NCBI RefSeq assembly: GCF_018219815.1
Contig: NZ_JADMKU010000012.1
Span: forward strand, 1 to 64,000
Source: Thalassovita aquimarina
GTDB lineage: Bacteria > Pseudomonadota > Alphaproteobacteria > Rhodobacterales > Rhodobacteraceae
Length of the DNA stretch: 64,000 bases
Direction: 5' to 3'
The notes beneath the pieces are model-generated. The model searched no databases and had not been told where the DNA came from. It was given only the letters and a program-made list of their open reading frames with translations. The translations under genes were made by a program, and so were the position numbers. Numbering within the stretch: the stretch's first letter is position 1; the number at the start of each line of letters is the position of its first letter. Below, one piece after another: positions 1 through 9,259 of this stretch.

Positions 1-33
1 AGGTCAGACATTTTACCGCTCGTTTTTCGAACG

Positions 34-3000
34 GTGAATCACGCCACCCGGCGGAAATCAATGGGTCCTGACCCTAGTGCCGTGCTTCCAATCAATCAAA
101 GTGGTGTCCCAGTGAGTAACGAGCCAAAGCCAGAGTTCACGCAAAACGAGGCATTCGAAAAGTTTCATGAGATCTTTGCAGAACAGCAAAAATGGTCTTC
201 TCTTTCTGTAACTTTGGACGACGTGGCAAAAGAGAATAAGGCACTTGTTCGAGATTTGAGCGGTTACGATCCCCGGATCGCGGTTCCCTTAATTGCCAGC
301 CTCACGACAGTACCAAAATACCAATCAAACTGCCTTCGGTTAGAGTTGCTTGCAATGCTCGCATGGAGACACTGCAAGGGTAAGAAAAAGGCACACATAG
401 GCCAAGCCGTGCGTTGGTTTCACGCGATCGGAAAGTCACGAAGTGCTTATGGAGAAGACCCGGCAGAAGATGTTTTTACGTCGCTGGTGATTGGTGTTGA
501 TCGGGATTTTCGGATCATTGAAGGATTATGGGAATCCGCCGGGTTTTATACCCAGATGGTGTATGACGTTGTGCAAACGATGCCGAATGAAGGCCATTGG
601 GCAGAGATCAAAAGGTGCGTCGATGCCGTGCTAAGTATTTCAGATATCATCTGTCAGAATGCCGGCCTCTCACGCTATCAGATGGGGGACGACGATCCAC
701 AAAAATCCTTGTCTAGTCGTCACCTGCCGGGTCGAAACGCGCTGGTTGAAAGGGCTCGCATTCCGTTTGAAATGCTGGATGCAAGAGGCGTTCAACCCGA
801 CGACATCGCTCCATTCCTCATAGACCCTTGCTGTAAGGACGAAATCGGAAATCAGCGTGCCTCTCAAACAGCTCTACACTTCAAGCCTCTCGCTGTTCTT
901 GATCGAGAGGCAGTGACTGTCGTGCTTCCAACATGTTTGTCACTGGCTATGCGAGAATACGTGATTGGAGAGATTTTCACTCACGGCCTGGAGGATGCGT
1001 TTGACAAAATGCTGACCAACAGATTTTCGGGCCTTCTACATGACACACCTTTGCTGGGTGGCCCGAGAGACGCCCCTGTTTATTGGCGCAAGGTTGGTCA
1101 ACACCGTGTCTCTTCATTCGGCTTTCAATTTGACGAAGGTCACTTCATCTCTTTGCACTTCTTTGTGCCTAGCATTCGAACACATTCAGAAGGCGGATTT
1201 GCGGATATTTTTGAAGACGATGGAGGTTTAACCGATGCGCTTCAGGAAGACATGCTTGCGTCAATGGATCGCTTCGAAAAGGAAGAAGGCTTCCAAGCAG
1301 GGATGACACTTTTGATTGGTGGTGGCTGGGGCAAAGGCTACGCGACAAAGCACTTCGATGTGCATCGGGAAAACTGGCACTTCGAGTCCATCTCTATAGC
1401 TGACCTAGTTCGCGTCAGTTGGATGGCCGACATGAAGCCAGAGTATTTCTGGCGCATTCAGGACGGTTTGTCAGCGGTCGAGAGCAGAGGTGTACAAATC
1501 ATCAATCCAAATGGCGTCTTGAACCTTTTGGGATGGGTGCGCCGAAACGACGGTCATTTCGTACCACATGCACAACTGCCGCCGGACCCGATTACACCTG
1601 ATCGGCCCCTTATGCTCAATCCACCATTAAATATGCTTAGGACCGTCCGAGCGGAAGCCGATAGTGGTTATGACAAGCATAGTGCCCGCGATGAGGCTGG
1701 AAAACACCATGTTATTCAGAGGCCATCCCCAGACCCGTTCTTCGAAAGCGAAGGTTCAAGGAAGCTTTACGCGTCCATGACAGACGTGCGCGATGGCACG
1801 CTCACATCCTGCTACGAAGGGGTTGCACGGCTTTGGCTTGGCATAGAAACACCAAACATCTCCGACAAGAACGTCGAATACCGACTCTGGGAGATGGCTG
1901 GCGAATGGCTGCATCGGATTGGTTCGGTCGTTGATAAAGAGTATCCCGACCAAATCGGTATCGCTCCGATGCGGGCGAACCTTGTTTTCTTGGATGCTGT
2001 TGTTCCTGATGGAGATAAAGCAAAGCCGGACCGGTCAGAATTGGAAAAACTATGGTCTGTTGCAGTCTCGCACGAAAAGCGGTGTGCGACAGTTACTTTT
2101 GAAGCTGGCTTCATAGATGGTTTTAGAGTTGCTGAAAACATCGCTGAGCGTACGGTCGTCAGAGCGATGCTGACGGGTTTTCTTGAGTTGATCTTAGGTG
2201 AACTTCCAGACGGTATGCTCGATGAGTTCGAGAAGACTGTGGTTCCGAATGACGATGCGAGAAGCTTTCATTTCTTCCAGTCGCAGGGATTTATGGACTA
2301 TGTACGCCAACTTCTACCAAAGAAAGTTGTATCGGTTGACGAAGTTGACGATGGCATTGCCAAGCTTGGTCTTGCTTGGCGCGTCAGAACCCCCGCTGAT
2401 GGGGCGAAAGTCGAGGGCAGAAAGGAATGTACATCCTTTCTGAATAGTGTCGTTTCTTGCTTGGTAGACGACATTAGTGAGGAACTTCAGTTGCTGCCTC
2501 GTCGTTCATTTCTAAACATGCTCGTGCAAAATATTGAAAAAGCGAATGCCGAAGAAGACCACTGGCGGAGGACATCCGCAGCCATTTTGGGACTACATGG
2601 TCGGACCCCGGAAACACTTCGCAAGTACGTGCATCAGACTTCGAAGTTTGCCGCTGCGGGTATCGCAAGCAGGGTGTTGGCGGAAATGAGTGTTTGTATG
2701 TGCCCGATTGACGGCACAGTGCAACCATCAGCACTATCACTCTCCAGGCTTGTGTCGAGAACACTTTTGGTCGTGCGTCTAGGGGGGTTATCTGATGCAA
2801 TTAGGTATAACGCGCTCCAACCTGAATTGACCCTTTCAGCGCTTGGGGACATCCTTTTCAAGAACGACTTTGGCGACTTGGTTGTTGAGCCACTGCTTGA
2901 AAGAGTTTTAGGCGACCGCTTTGTTGAAATCGCACCAAGGCAAAAGCAGAACTATGAGGCGCCAGAGGTTGTTCCCGAGACAAAAGGCGCAATTGATCAG

Positions 3001-3924
3001 AAGTTTTGGGATATTTGGACTGCCGAGATGGGCTTCGACCTTGATCAAGCGCGCAACATCATAGGGAGCCTTGAAGACATCGCTGTTGAAAAACAGATGC
3101 CCACACTCGAATTGAGAAGATCAGAAGTCATCCAAGCGGTGGTCAGCGGTTCAGTTGATCAAAATGTGGCAGACGCCTTCTTGGAACAGTTTTGTCTTAA
3201 GCCACGAAAGAGATGGGATCGAGTGCCAAAAGGTTTCGATATCAAGGACATCTATCCGTGGCGATTTGGACGCAGATTGTCTTTTGTTGTGCGTCCTATC
3301 GTTCAGGTCGATGAGGCTGATGATCCTCTTCTTCTTATCCCCCCATACTCTTTGCGAAAGGGTTTTGCTTATCTCTTCGACGGAGCCCACTCAGGCAGTC
3401 TTGATCAGAGCTTTTTTCAAACAGGCGAGATGCGAAATGACTGGTGGGGGTCTGCGAATGAGGGTCAACAGTTTGAAGCGTCCGTTAAGGAAGAGCTTTC
3501 AAAAAACGGTTGGCATGTTGAAGGCAACGTGCCGCTAACCAAAATCCTAAACAGAAAGCTCGACATTGACTACGGCGACGTGGATGTTCTGGCTTGGCGT
3601 GCAGATATGCAGGAGGTCTTAATTGTCGAATGTAAAAACCTTCAGTCTGCTAGAAATTACTCTGAGATTGCGGCAATGCTGTCAGAGTACCAAGGCGAAA
3701 CGAAAGCTGGGAAACGGGACAAGCTGAAACGTCATTTGGACCGGGTAGACTTGCTATCCGCGAACAGTGTCGAACTTGGGCGCTACATAGGGAAAGATAG
3801 CGTTCAGGTAGTTTCATGTTTGTGCTGCCACGGCACAGTTCCGATGCAGTTTGCTAAAATCGAAACGCTTGAAAAAACGTGGGTCGGTTCGGTTTGTGAT
3901 CTGATAGCACGCAGCGGAAATTGA
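34..3924 (+). CDS. Large protein of unknown function with C-terminal PD-(D/E)XK nuclease-like domain (5' end uncertain)
   Basis: The protein has 1296 residues from a GTG at 34. The same frame stays open back to base 1, so the true start may lie upstream; an ATG at 61 is an alternative. I do not recognise residues 1-1100, which read as a mainly soluble, mixed helical protein without transmembrane runs. The last ~160 residues carry a restriction-endonuclease-fold signature: an early Glu (E1148 in QQFEAS), then Asp in GDVDVLAW (D1182/D1184), then ECK (E1199, K1201) after a hydrophobic strand. This order is typical of Mrr/NERD-like PD-(D/E)XK domains. A CLCCHG motif lies near the C-terminus. Base composition is much more AT-rich than the core genes after 6 kb, suggesting recent acquisition. 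A role in defence or DNA processing is inference from the domain and island context. Confidence 0.75.
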   Translation: MNHATRRKSMGPDPSAVLPINQSGVPVSNEPKPEFTQNEAFEKFHEIFAEQQKWSSLSVTLDDVAKENKALVRDLSGYDPRIAVPLIASLTTVPKYQSNCLRLELLAMLAWRHCKGKKKAHIGQAVRWFHAIGKSRSAYGEDPAEDVFTSLVIGVDRDFRIIEGLWESAGFYTQMVYDVVQTMPNEGHWAEIKRCVDAVLSISDIICQNAGLSRYQMGDDDPQKSLSSRHLPGRNALVERARIPFEMLDARGVQPDDIAPFLIDPCCKDEIGNQRASQTALHFKPLAVLDREAVTVVLPTCLSLAMREYVIGEIFTHGLEDAFDKMLTNRFSGLLHDTPLLGGPRDAPVYWRKVGQHRVSSFGFQFDEGHFISLHFFVPSIRTHSEGGFADIFEDDGGLTDALQEDMLASMDRFEKEEGFQAGMTLLIGGGWGKGYATKHFDVHRENWHFESISIADLVRVSWMADMKPEYFWRIQDGLSAVESRGVQIINPNGVLNLLGWVRRNDGHFVPHAQLPPDPITPDRPLMLNPPLNMLRTVRAEADSGYDKHSARDEAGKHHVIQRPSPDPFFESEGSRKLYASMTDVRDGTLTSCYEGVARLWLGIETPNISDKNVEYRLWEMAGEWLHRIGSVVDKEYPDQIGIAPMRANLVFLDAVVPDGDKAKPDRSELEKLWSVAVSHEKRCATVTFEAGFIDGFRVAENIAERTVVRAMLTGFLELILGELPDGMLDEFEKTVVPNDDARSFHFFQSQGFMDYVRQLLPKKVVSVDEVDDGIAKLGLAWRVRTPADGAKVEGRKECTSFLNSVVSCLVDDISEELQLLPRRSFLNMLVQNIEKANAEEDHWRRTSAAILGLHGRTPETLRKYVHQTSKFAAAGIASRVLAEMSVCMCPIDGTVQPSALSLSRLVSRTLLVVRLGGLSDAIRYNALQPELTLSALGDILFKNDFGDLVVEPLLERVLGDRFVEIAPRQKQNYEAPEVVPETKGAIDQKFWDIWTAEMGFDLDQARNIIGSLEDIAVEKQMPTLELRRSEVIQAVVSGSVDQNVADAFLEQFCLKPRKRWDRVPKGFDIKDIYPWRFGRRLSFVVRPIVQVDEADDPLLLIPPYSLRKGFAYLFDGAHSGSLDQSFFQTGEMRNDWWGSANEGQQFEASVKEELSKNGWHVEGNVPLTKILNRKLDIDYGDVDVLAWRADMQEVLIVECKNLQSARNYSEIAAMLSEYQGETKAGKRDKLKRHLDRVDLLSANSVELGRYIGKDSVQVVSCLCCHGTVPMQFAKIETLEKTWVGSVCDLIARSGN

Positions 3925-4031
3925 ACCCATTCACGGTCGACTTCGGATTTCAAAGGGGCTCCCAAATGTCCTCTTCGTCATGCTTTTGATTGTTGTTTTC
4001 GAGAGCAGCGAAAGTCGGCTTTCCGCCTTCT

Positions 4032-4373
4032 TCACCCTTCCTTCAGCGCTTCGATTTGCCTGATGGCAATGCGTAGCTGATCATCCTTCAGGCTGCGCAA
4101 CAGTGTGGCCGCTTCGGCCTCAAGTTTCAGGCGGTTCGGGCTAACCTTGTCCTCGATCTTTCCGGCGGGGAAGAACTCGCGCAACGGCCGGTCGAGTGCT
4201 TCCGACAGCGCCATCAGGGTCTCGATGGTCGGCAGGCTTTTCGCTCGCTCGATGTTGGAAATGGCTTCGCTGGTGCGCTCGACGCGAGCCCCCAGTTCCT
4301 CCTGGGTCAGCTTAGCTTCCTTACGAAAGCTGCGCAGTTGCCCGGCCAAATAGGTCTTCAGAACGTGTTCCAT
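4032..4373 (-). CDS. XRE-family helix-turn-helix transcriptional regulator
   Basis: This 113-residue protein starts with a Cro/C1-type DNA-binding domain at residues ~8-65. LTQEELGARV followed by TSEAISNIERAKSLP is the classic helix-turn-helix. A short C-terminal helical region (residues ~75-113) probably dimerises it. It is divergent from the RNase H-like gene at 4501. A 12-base direct repeat sits close to both start codons, so it probably regulates itself and its neighbour. No clear ribosome binding site precedes the ATG, which may mean a leaderless message. The family assignment is secure; the targets are inferred. Confidence 0.85.
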   Translation of the reverse strand: MEHVLKTYLAGQLRSFRKEAKLTQEELGARVERTSEAISNIERAKSLPTIETLMALSEALDRPLREFFPAGKIEDKVSPNRLKLEAEAATLLRSLKDDQLRIAIRQIEALKEG

Positions 4374-4377
4374 CGCC

Positions 4378-4490
4378 CGAACTAGGCTTCGGACGGCAAG
4401 CCGATAAACCGAGTGAGCTTTGAAAAGTTTTGATAATTAGGAGCAGACTTCGTATTTGGGAAGATAACGGAGTTTTCTCGAACTAGGCTT
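4378..4490. repeat. Direct repeat CGAACTAGGCTT, two copies in a divergent intergenic region
   Basis: CGAACTAGGCTT occurs at 4378-4389 and again at 4479-4490. The first copy lies 4 bases outside the XRE start codon and the second 10 bases before the GTG of the RNase H-like gene. The positions suggest a regulatory site read by the XRE protein, placed over each translation start region. The repeat is directly visible; its function is inferred. Confidence 0.5.
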
Positions 4491-4500
4491 TGTCCATTTG

Positions 4501-5115
4501 GTGAGTTTCGAAGACAATATCGTCATTGGTGCTGTTGATGTCGGCGCTCCCAAGAACATCGGCTGGGCTGTGCTTGGCGGCGGGGATTTGGAGCACGGTT
4601 TGAATCTGGATGACTTCGTGGCTCGCTTTGCTGAGCGTTCGAAGGGGCAGCCGTCTGCGCTGGGGTTCGAGGCACCCTTGTTCATTCCGCATGGACGGCC
4701 AGTTGAGAAACTGACGGGGCAGCGTAACGGCGAGAACGGACGGCCATGGTCAGCAGGAGCAGGTGCAACAGTCACCACGATTGGACTGGCTATTGTCTGC
4801 CATGTGCTGAGCGAGCTCCGTTCGCTTCAGCCAGATCGGCGGGCCATCCTTGATTGGCGTCAATGGCCCAAGGGCGATGACATCCTTTTGTTCGAAGCCT
4901 TTGTTAGCGGCGACAATCACGCCGGCCCCGGTGAACATTGGAAGGATGCTCTGAATGCGGCAGAAGGGTTCAGAGTTGCGCTGAACGACCTGGATGCGGC
5001 CAACGCAGTGCTGGAACCAGACGTGTTGTCCCTCGTCGGCGCCTGCATGTTGCGGACCGGGTGGAGCGATCACGTCGCTTTGCTTGAGGAAAGCTGCCTG
5101 GTGATCCGGCCCTGA
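4501..5115 (+). CDS. Hypothetical protein, possible RNase H-fold (DUF429-like)
   Basis: The protein has 204 residues from GTG 4501; TTG 4498 is an in-frame alternative. I cannot name a family with certainty. The N-terminal strand VIGAVDVGAPKNIGWAV puts an Asp in the first beta strand of a likely RNase H/actin-like fold. It is followed by GFEAPLFIP (Glu after a strand), LLFEAF (Glu), and a C-terminal helix with WKDALNAA (Asp). That order of acidic residues is what RNase H-like nucleases and DUF429 proteins show. Function is unknown. It is divergent from the XRE gene with a shared repeat, and its composition is intermediate between island and core. It could be a cargo nuclease or an accessory protein. 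Confidence 0.65.
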   Translation: MSFEDNIVIGAVDVGAPKNIGWAVLGGGDLEHGLNLDDFVARFAERSKGQPSALGFEAPLFIPHGRPVEKLTGQRNGENGRPWSAGAGATVTTIGLAIVCHVLSELRSLQPDRRAILDWRQWPKGDDILLFEAFVSGDNHAGPGEHWKDALNAAEGFRVALNDLDAANAVLEPDVLSLVGACMLRTGWSDHVALLEESCLVIRP

Positions 5116-5342
5116 TTAGGATTCGAAAGCCGCACTGCGCCTGAAAAATCTGCCTCGGTGTGTTGTGCCGCTGTTCGGCGCTCGCTAGGTTCTCCGCAGG
5201 GACATCCGGTTTAAAGAAGTCTGATCATCGAACTGATCGCAATTAACGAACCGATGGCCACTATTTCTCTTGCCTTCCTGTTGGAACTGGACAGCTAACC
5301 CGCCCGCGGTTTTGATGGTGAGGCGCAACATGGGGCCGAGAA

Positions 5343-5897
5343 ATGACAGACGACGCATGGATACAGACCATCAGTGGGCGCAAGTTCCCCGTCGGTGAAC
5401 CCGACCCGGAGCAGATCGACATTGAGGACATCGCCCACGCATTGTCTCTGTTGGTCAGGTTCAACGGGCATTGCACGCGGTTCTATTCGGTGGCGGAACA
5501 CAGCGTCCATGTTTCCCATGAGGTCGCTCCTGAACTGGCCCTGATTGGGCTCCTTCATGATGCCGCCGAAGCTTACCTTGGGGACGTTCCTTCCCCGCTC
5601 AAGAAGCAACTTTCTCAGTTCAGTGAATTTGAGCACAAGATGGAGTTGGCTATCGGCGAATGTTTTGGGGTCGACGCCAGCCTATTCAGTTGTAAAGAGC
5701 TCAAGCGGGCCGACATCTAAATGCTGTTGGATGAGAAGGCCGCACTGATGGTCGCCGAGCTTGAGCCTTGGCCGCCGAACGCGCCTTTAGTTAAGGAACC
5801 AGACCGAATTCAATGTTGGGAGCCGGACAATGCTAAAGAGGCTTTCCTGGCACGTTTTGTGGATCTCACTGCTGAATACGGTCACCAGAACAAGTGA
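5343..5897 (+). pseudogene. HD-domain phosphohydrolase (YfbR-like) interrupted by an in-frame TAA
   Basis: Residues 1-125 form a recognisable HD hydrolase of the small nucleotidase/phage type, with VAEHSVHVSHE (His ligands) and LLHDAAEAYLGD (HD pair). TAA at 5718-5720 follows KRADI, whose Asp would be the last metal ligand. The same frame then continues open for 58 codons (5721-5894) to TGA at 5895, coding a helix plus LEPWPPNAPLVK and FLARFVDLTAEYG, which reads as the natural C-terminus. One base change in codon 126 would restore a 184-residue protein. The metal-binding core is complete before the stop, so residual activity is possible, but the C-terminal packing would be lost. A sequencing error is the other explanation. 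Confidence 0.75.
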
Positions 5898-6002
5898 CCG
5901 AGCAGTGACCGGGGACTGTATGCAAAACGGTGACTGGATAGTCTGAAGGTAAGCGAATACCTCGCAACCCCTTCGAAAATATTCATAATATGGGTGGGGA
6001 TT

Positions 6003-6078
<76 letters not shown>

Positions 6079-6122
6079 AAATCTCAGACCGTTCCGGCCT
6101 GTGCGCCGCTACTTAGGCAATG

Positions 6123-6158
6123 CTGCGGGCGGGATCAAGCGGAAAATTCCGCCCGCAG
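6123..6158 (-). terminator. Hairpin after the FYDLN gene, possible terminator
   Basis: CTGCGGGCGG at 6123-6132 pairs perfectly with CCGCCCGCAG at 6149-6158 around a 16-base loop. It lies just past the minus-strand stop at 6170 and before the tRNA promoter region. There is no clear T tract, so termination is only a suggestion. Confidence 0.4.
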
Positions 6159-6169
6159 ACATGTTTTTG

Positions 6170-6490
6170 TTATTCGTCGTCTTCGGCCGGAACATCGGCC
6201 AGTTCGTCCAGCGAAACGTTGTCGTCTTCGTCTTCGTCCAGCAGGTCGTCGTCCAGATCGACATCGACATCGGCGTCATCCACCAGATCGGTATCGGCGT
6301 CCGCGTCGACGGCCTTGGCCTTCTTGGTGGCGGCGTCTTCGGCGTCGGCTGCGATCATGCGGCTCTTGCCGCTGTCCAGTTCGAGCACTTCACCGGTATA
6401 GGGGCTGACGATCGGGTCTTTGTTCAGGTCGTAAAACCGCTTGCCGGTGGTCGGGCAAACGCGTTTTACACCCCATTCTTCCTTGGCCAT
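6170..6490 (-). CDS. TIGR02300-type FYDLN acidic domain protein
   Basis: This 106-residue protein starts at the ATG (minus) at 6490, preceded by AAAGGA; the ORF extends upstream but lacks conserved sequence there. The N-terminus MAKEEWGVKRVCPTTGKRF runs into the diagnostic FYDLNKDPIVSPYTG segment, known from small alphaproteobacterial proteins of unknown role. The C-terminal half is almost entirely Asp/Glu (residues ~65-106), a highly acidic disordered tail. The tail explains the long shadow frames on the opposite strand. No function is established for the family. Confidence 0.9.
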   Translation of the reverse strand: MAKEEWGVKRVCPTTGKRFYDLNKDPIVSPYTGEVLELDSGKSRMIAADAEDAATKKAKAVDADADTDLVDDADVDVDLDDDLLDEDEDDNVSLDELADVPAEDDE

Positions 6491-6606
6491 TTGCGGTCCT
6501 TTCAAATCTTGTGGTCTTGTCGACGATCTGCGCCAACTGCCATAACGGGCCATGGGTGTCAAAGGCTTTAAAGGATAGCATGCGCGTGATTTCGAACAAA
6601 GGCGAT

Positions 6607-7299
6607 ATGGGGCAACATATTCTTGATGGCAACCCCCCGGTTCGCGTGCATTTCCGCCGTTCCGCGAGGGCGCGGCGGTTGTCCTTGCGGGTGTCGGGGC
6701 TGGATGCCAAGGTCACGCTGACCCTGCCGCGCGGCATTCCGGCGTCGGAGGGAATCGCCTTTGCCGAGGAAAAGGCCGACTGGCTGCGCCTGCAATTGCG
6801 TGACCGGCCCGCGCTGGAACCCGTGGGGCTTGGCACCAGCCTGCCGGTGGAGGGGCGTTATCTGAACGTCGTGGCGGGAGCCGGGCGTGGCGTTGTCTGG
6901 GGCGACGGGGAAATCCGGGTGCCGGGCGATCCCGCAACCGCGGGGCGGCGGATCGCCGGGATTCTGAAACAGCTGGCGCGCGCGCGGCTGGCCGGGGCGT
7001 CGGATCGCTACAGCATCGCCCTGGGGCGCGAATATGCCCGGATATCGATGCGCGATACGCGGTCGCGCTGGGGATCGTGTTCGTCGGCCGGGGCGCTGAT
7101 GTATTCCTGGCGCCTGATCATGGCGCCGCCCGGGGTGCTGGAGTACGTCGCGGCGCACGAGGTCGCGCATCTGCGTCACATGAACCATTCGGCCCGGTTC
7201 TGGGAGGAGGTGGAAAACCTCTATGGAGATTACGAGGCGCCGCGCCTGTGGTTGCGCGAAAACGGGTCCGAACTGCATCGCTACCGGTTTGGTGATTGA
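6607..7299 (+). CDS. YgjP-like (DUF45) zinc metallopeptidase
   Basis: The protein has 230 residues from ATG 6607; ATG 6580 is an alternative start with a similar ribosome binding site. The N-terminus RRSARARRLSLRV and the block DTRSRWGSCSSAGALMYSW are typical of the SprT/YgjP M48-related family. The zinc site is HEVAH (H184, E185, H188) with a third ligand in the following LRHMNHSARFW. It is a predicted cytosolic zinc peptidase whose substrate is not known. It overlaps nothing and is divergent from the FYDLN gene, so the 116 bases between the two starts probably hold both promoters. Confidence 0.88.
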   Translation: MGQHILDGNPPVRVHFRRSARARRLSLRVSGLDAKVTLTLPRGIPASEGIAFAEEKADWLRLQLRDRPALEPVGLGTSLPVEGRYLNVVAGAGRGVVWGDGEIRVPGDPATAGRRIAGILKQLARARLAGASDRYSIALGREYARISMRDTRSRWGSCSSAGALMYSWRLIMAPPGVLEYVAAHEVAHLRHMNHSARFWEEVENLYGDYEAPRLWLRENGSELHRYRFGD

Positions 7300-7330
7300 C
7301 CGCGGCCGATTTTGTGATCACAAGTGACGC

Positions 7331-7981
7331 ATGTTGATCTCGTCACGCACCGAATCCACCCCGAGCGCCGCTCATGACCGGGTCTATCGCGGCCTGCGCA
7401 GCAGAATCATGCATGGCGAGATCGAACCCGCCCAGGCGTTGACGCTGCGCGGCATCGGCAAGGAATTCGACGTTTCGATGACGCCGGCGCGCGAAGCCCT
7501 GCGGCGGCTGGTCGCCGAGGGCGCTCTGACGCTGTCGACGAGCGGGCGGGTGTCGACGCCCGAGCTGAGCAACGAGAGGATCGAGGAGCTGGCCGCGCTG
7601 CGGTCGCTGATCGAGGTGGAACTGGCCAGCCGGGCGCTGCCGCGGGCGCATATGGCGCTGATCGAACGGTTGCAGACGATCAACAGTTCGGTGGCCGAAA
7701 TGGTCGCGCGGCAGGATGCGGTGGGCTACATCCGCACCAACCTGGAATTTCACCGCACGCTGTACCTGCGGGCGCAGGCGCCGGCGATGCTGGCGATGGC
7801 CGAAACCGTCTGGCTGCAACTGGGGCCGACGATGCGGGCGCTCTATGGTCGGTTGCGGCGCAAGGAGCCGCCGCATTACCACCGGCTGATCATTGCCGCG
7901 TTGCGCGCCGGCGACGAACCGGGGCTGCGGCTGGCGGTGCGTTCGGACGTGACCCAGGGTCTGAAGATGTTGGCCGGGTAG
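7331..7981 (+). CDS. GntR-family transcriptional regulator (FCD type)
   Basis: The protein has 216 residues. A winged helix-turn-helix occupies residues ~15-80, with MTPAREALRRLVAEGAL as the recognition region. An all-helical FCD ligand-binding domain follows (residues ~85-210), with the metal/ligand-type residues in LEFHRTLYLRA and the later histidines in PPHYHRLI. It is followed 7 bases later by the antiporter gene at 7989, so the two are probably cotranscribed. The effector is unknown. The FadR/FCD type often senses an organic acid. Confidence 0.9.
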   Translation: MLISSRTESTPSAAHDRVYRGLRSRIMHGEIEPAQALTLRGIGKEFDVSMTPAREALRRLVAEGALTLSTSGRVSTPELSNERIEELAALRSLIEVELASRALPRAHMALIERLQTINSSVAEMVARQDAVGYIRTNLEFHRTLYLRAQAPAMLAMAETVWLQLGPTMRALYGRLRRKEPPHYHRLIIAALRAGDEPGLRLAVRSDVTQGLKMLAG

Positions 7982-7988
7982 GCGCGTG

Positions 7989-9173
7989 ATGCAGGGCGTG
8001 CAGATGGACATGGCGCAGGTTCTGGTCGTCCTCGGGGCGCTGTTCCTGGTCGGACTGGCAGCAGACGAGATCGGGCAGCGGACCCATTTGCCGCGTGTGA
8101 CCTTGCTGCTTTCCTGCGGCGTTCTGGTCGGTGGGGCGGGGTTGGACCTGATCCCGCAGGAGGTGCGGGACTGGTATGAATTCCTGTCCGCGATGGCGCT
8201 GACCATGGTGGCCTTCCTGCTTGGCGGCGGCATGACGCCGGAAAACCTGCGTTCCAATGGCCGCGCGATCATGAGCGTTTCGCTGGTGGTGGTGCTGTCG
8301 ACGGTGACCTGCGTCGCCGGTGGGCTGTGGCTGGTCGGGATCGATCCGGCGCTGGCGCTGGTTTGCGGCGCGATCGCCTGCGCCACCGATCCCGCCGCGA
8401 CCGAGGACACCATTCGCCAGTCCGGCGCCAAGGGCGGTTTCCCCGACACGCTGCGCGGTATCGTGGCGATCGACGATGCCTGGGGGATGATCGCCTTCAG
8501 CCTAGCGGTCGTCGTGGCAAAGGCGCTGTCGCAGGGCGCGATGGATGGCGCGCTGCTGTACGATGCGGGGTGGGAAATCGGCGGTGCGCTGGTGCTGGGC
8601 GTAGTGATCGGCTGGCCTGCCGCGATGCTGACCGGACGGGTCAGAAAGGGCGAGCCGCTGCAATCCGAGGCCTTGGGCATCGTGTTTCTGACCGCCGGGA
8701 TTTCGCTGTGGCTGGAGGTGTCGTTCCTGTTGACCGGCATGGTGGTCGGCGCGGTCATCGCCAGCCGGGCGAAACATCACGATTACGCCTTTCACGAAAT
8801 CGAACACATCCGCTGGCCGTTCATGATCCTGTTCTTCGTTCTCGCCGGGGCGTCGCTGGATCTGTCCAACCTCGCCGGGATCGGGGTGATCGGCGCGGGC
8901 TATTTCCTGCTGCGGATCGCGGCGCGGGTGGTCGGTGGCGTGATCGGCGGCGCGGTCGGCGGGGTGCCGCGATCGCAGCGCCCCTGGTTCGGGTTGGCGC
9001 TGCTGCCGCAGGCGGGGGTCGCCGTCGGCATGGCGCTGGTCGCGGCGCAGGAATTCCCGGCATATGCCGAGGTTCTGCTGACGCTGGTGATCGGCACCAC
9101 GGTTCTGTTCGAACTGGTCGGACCGCTGACGACGATGGTGGCGCTGCAACGGGCCGAGGGGCGCGAAGAGTGA
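7989..9173 (+). CDS. Cation:proton antiporter (CPA family, Na+/H+ exchanger domain)
   Basis: The protein has 394 residues from ATG 7989 (GTG 7986 directly before it is possible). It is a membrane protein with about 12 hydrophobic segments. CATDPAATEDT and AIDDAWGMIAFS match the two broken-helix motifs of cation/proton antiporters, and the acidic pair in the second is the probable ion-binding site. It would exchange Na+ or K+ for protons across the inner membrane. It lies directly behind the GntR gene and ends 86 bases before sppA. Ion specificity cannot be read from the sequence. Confidence 0.88.
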   Translation: MQGVQMDMAQVLVVLGALFLVGLAADEIGQRTHLPRVTLLLSCGVLVGGAGLDLIPQEVRDWYEFLSAMALTMVAFLLGGGMTPENLRSNGRAIMSVSLVVVLSTVTCVAGGLWLVGIDPALALVCGAIACATDPAATEDTIRQSGAKGGFPDTLRGIVAIDDAWGMIAFSLAVVVAKALSQGAMDGALLYDAGWEIGGALVLGVVIGWPAAMLTGRVRKGEPLQSEALGIVFLTAGISLWLEVSFLLTGMVVGAVIASRAKHHDYAFHEIEHIRWPFMILFFVLAGASLDLSNLAGIGVIGAGYFLLRIAARVVGGVIGGAVGGVPRSQRPWFGLALLPQAGVAVGMALVAAQEFPAYAEVLLTLVIGTTVLFELVGPLTTMVALQRAEGREE

Positions 9174-9259
9174 TCCTCTGGCTGGTTTCGCGCTATTTTG
9201 GTCACGAAATGCGGGGCCGGACGGGGCTGCGCCTTGTCTGCCCTGCAACCGGTGTCTAA

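Noticed and set aside
6101-6571. Plus-strand frames rich in Val/Asp or Ser over the FYDLN gene
   Set aside because: They result from the low-complexity acidic tail repeats of the FYDLN gene read backwards.
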